NCBI GenBank assembly: GCA_016873595.1
Contig: VGWZ01000115.1
Span: 1-6,399 of the forward strand
DNA length: 6,399 bases
Reading direction: 5' to 3'
Origin: Nitrospira sp.
GTDB lineage: Bacteria > Nitrospirota > Thermodesulfovibrionia > Thermodesulfovibrionales > SM23-35
The notes under the pieces were generated by a model. That model made no database searches. It had not been told where the DNA came from and saw only the letters and a list, made by a program, of their open reading frames with translations. Below, one piece after another: positions 5,413 through 6,399 of the stretch; the stretch's first letter is position 1; every line of letters begins with the position of its first letter. A program made the translations under genes and the position numbers.

Positions 5413-6135
5413 ATGCTCGATAAATATTCATCTCTGAAGGAAGAGCTTTCAAAATTCATTGATTTTATGTCTGCTTTTGAGAATATCCATAGCTGCCCCT
5501 GCGAAGAGCTTAAAGAGAAAATCCAGAATAATGTGTTTAACCTTGTTGTTCTTGGACAATTCAAAAGGGGTAAGACCAGCCTTATCAATGCGCTCCTGGG
5601 AGCTGAAATATTGCCTACTGCAGTGGTGCCACTTACTTCAATAGCAACAATCCTTAAATATGGTGAAACACTGAGGATAAGGGTCTATTTCAATGATGGC
5701 AGGATGACAGAGATCAGACCTGAAAGCCTCTCACAGTATGTGACAGAAAAAGGGAACCCCAAAAATGAAAAGAATGTTCAGGAGGTTATCATTTCCTATT
5801 TTTCACCTTATCTTAAAGATGGAGTGAGGTTGATAGATACACCCGGAGTTGGTTCTATTTACCAGCACAATACAGATGTTGCCTACCAATATCTTCCAAA
5901 ATCTGATGCTGCACTATTTCTTCTGTCAGTAGACCAGCCCATAGGCCAGGCTGAACTTGAGTTTTTAAAAGACGTTAAAGAATACTCCAACAGGATATTC
6001 TTCCTCCAGAACAAAGCAGATTATGTTGATTCTGAAGACCTCAACAAATCCATTTCTTTTTCTAAAAAAATTATTGAGGAGTGCATGGGTCGTGATGTAA
6101 AGATTTATCCTATGGGAAATGCGCCAACGGATTGA
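5413..6135 (+). CDS. Truncated dynamin-family GTPase, G domain only
   Basis: Bacterial dynamin-like proteins are large membrane-remodelling GTPases with a helical stalk after the G domain. Here the G domain is intact in motif terms: GQFKRGKTS (48-56), the switch-1 Thr in PLTS (73-76), DTPG (142-145) and NKAD (200-203), with a short helical N-terminus before it. The frame stops at residue 240, right after KIYPM, where relatives usually continue with a Ser-Ala loop and then several hundred stalk residues. A helical remnant follows in a different frame, so I read this as a gene with an internal deletion or frameshift. A short protein could still be made. The ATG at 5413 has AGGAGG 5 bases upstream, so start signals remain good. 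The gene is bracketed by copies of a two-stem repeat. Confidence 0.8.
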   Translation: MLDKYSSLKEELSKFIDFMSAFENIHSCPCEELKEKIQNNVFNLVVLGQFKRGKTSLINALLGAEILPTAVVPLTSIATILKYGETLRIRVYFNDGRMTEIRPESLSQYVTEKGNPKNEKNVQEVIISYFSPYLKDGVRLIDTPGVGSIYQHNTDVAYQYLPKSDAALFLLSVDQPIGQAELEFLKDVKEYSNRIFFLQNKADYVDSEDLNKSISFSKKIIEECMGRDVKIYPMGNAPTD

Positions 6136-6301
6136 GGCAACCATTGAAGGAATATCCACTGCAATTGAAAAAGGGATAAGTCAGAAGTCGAAAGGCGAGA
6201 AAGCAGTTGAGGAAAGAAAGGTATATCTGTTAGAAAATGAACGCAAAATGAATGAACTTAAGGAAAATTTAATTAACATAAGGCAACAGGTTTTTTCATG
6301 A
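6119..6301 (+). pseudogene. Out-of-frame coiled-coil remnant, probably the C-terminal end of the dynamin-like protein
   Basis: This frame overlaps the end of the G-domain frame by 17 bases and encodes 60 residues of charged helix (RIEATIEGISTAIEKGI, then KMNELKENL), ending at the TGA at 6299-6301. Such helices are typical of the C-terminus of bacterial dynamin-like proteins, so the middle of the gene seems to be missing. The ATG at 6119 has no properly spaced ribosome binding site: GGGA ends only two bases before it. An independent small gene is therefore less likely than a remnant. Confidence 0.5.
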
Positions 6302-6329
6302 AATTGTTTCTCGAAGTTTAAATGTAGGA

Positions 6330-6376
6330 CGATGGAGTTCGTTTAAATGTCCTGATTCAGGACTGATAACTCCTAC
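6330..6376 (+). repeat. Two-stem inverted repeat, copy B
   Basis: Same layout as the copy at 5226-5273: outer stem GGAGTT (6334-6339)/AACTCC (6368-6373), and inner palindrome GTCCTGA-T-TCAGGAC (6349-6363), which is longer than in copy A. GTTTAAATGT occurs just before the unit (6316-6325) and again inside it (6341-6350). Confidence 0.8.
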
Positions 6377-6389
6377 TGATTAATGAATT

Positions 6390-6399
6390 GGTGGGAGTT
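6390..6399 (+). repeat. Start of a second TAGGAGTT-type arm, cut by window edge
   Basis: GGTGGGAGTT differs at one position from the first ten bases of the arm at 5346-5355 and follows copy B in the same order. It is probably the left arm of another hairpin whose partner lies outside the window. Confidence 0.4.

Noticed and set aside
6119..6301. Independent small coiled-coil gene
   Set aside because: It has no well-spaced ribosome binding site and starts inside the preceding frame exactly where the dynamin-like protein breaks off; a remnant is the simpler reading.

Overview
The window is an ordinary stretch of bacterial chromosome with moderately low GC, four recognisable housekeeping or metabolic genes, one broken GTPase gene, and an unusual load of small repeats. 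I infer an anaerobic, repeat-rich bacterium of the Nitrospirota (Thermodesulfovibrio-like) or deltaproteobacterial kind. The reasons are the NPPLLKGDLGG-type in-frame palindromes, the GTCAGAA heptamers, the divergent YchF-type GTPase and the lar nickel-pincer gene. This is recollection of where such elements are common, not a search result, and I hold it loosely.

Layout. Positions 1-967 (minus strand) hold most of a zinc-dependent medium-chain dehydrogenase whose C-terminus runs off the left edge. It is divergent from larC (1197-2426, plus), which encodes the nickel-inserting enzyme of nickel-pincer cofactor synthesis. larC converges on a periplasmic HtrA/DegP-type protease (2461-3918, minus); a perfect 10-bp stem sits at the junction. 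The protease is divergent from a YchF/Obg-like GTPase (4062-5180, plus). After a 232-bp spacer full of repeats comes a dynamin-family GTPase gene (5413-6135, plus). It stops just after the G domain and is followed, in another frame, by what looks like the remnant of its C-terminal coiled coil (6119-6301). The right edge holds a second copy of the repeat that precedes that gene.

How the genes relate. Apart from the two dynamin pieces, each gene has its own apparent start signals and the strands alternate, so I see no operon and no dedicated multi-gene system. LarC works with LarA/LarB/LarE, none of which are here.

The real interest is the repeats. Two G-rich palindromes lie inside reading frames, in the dehydrogenase and in larC, both in frame; the larC copy is bracketed by an 8-bp direct repeat exactly 60 bp apart. 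A run of five 7-bp units lies inside larC, a second 7-bp-period tract lies between genes, and a two-stem inverted repeat flanks the damaged dynamin gene on both sides. No rRNA, tRNA, CRISPR array or transposase gene was seen.
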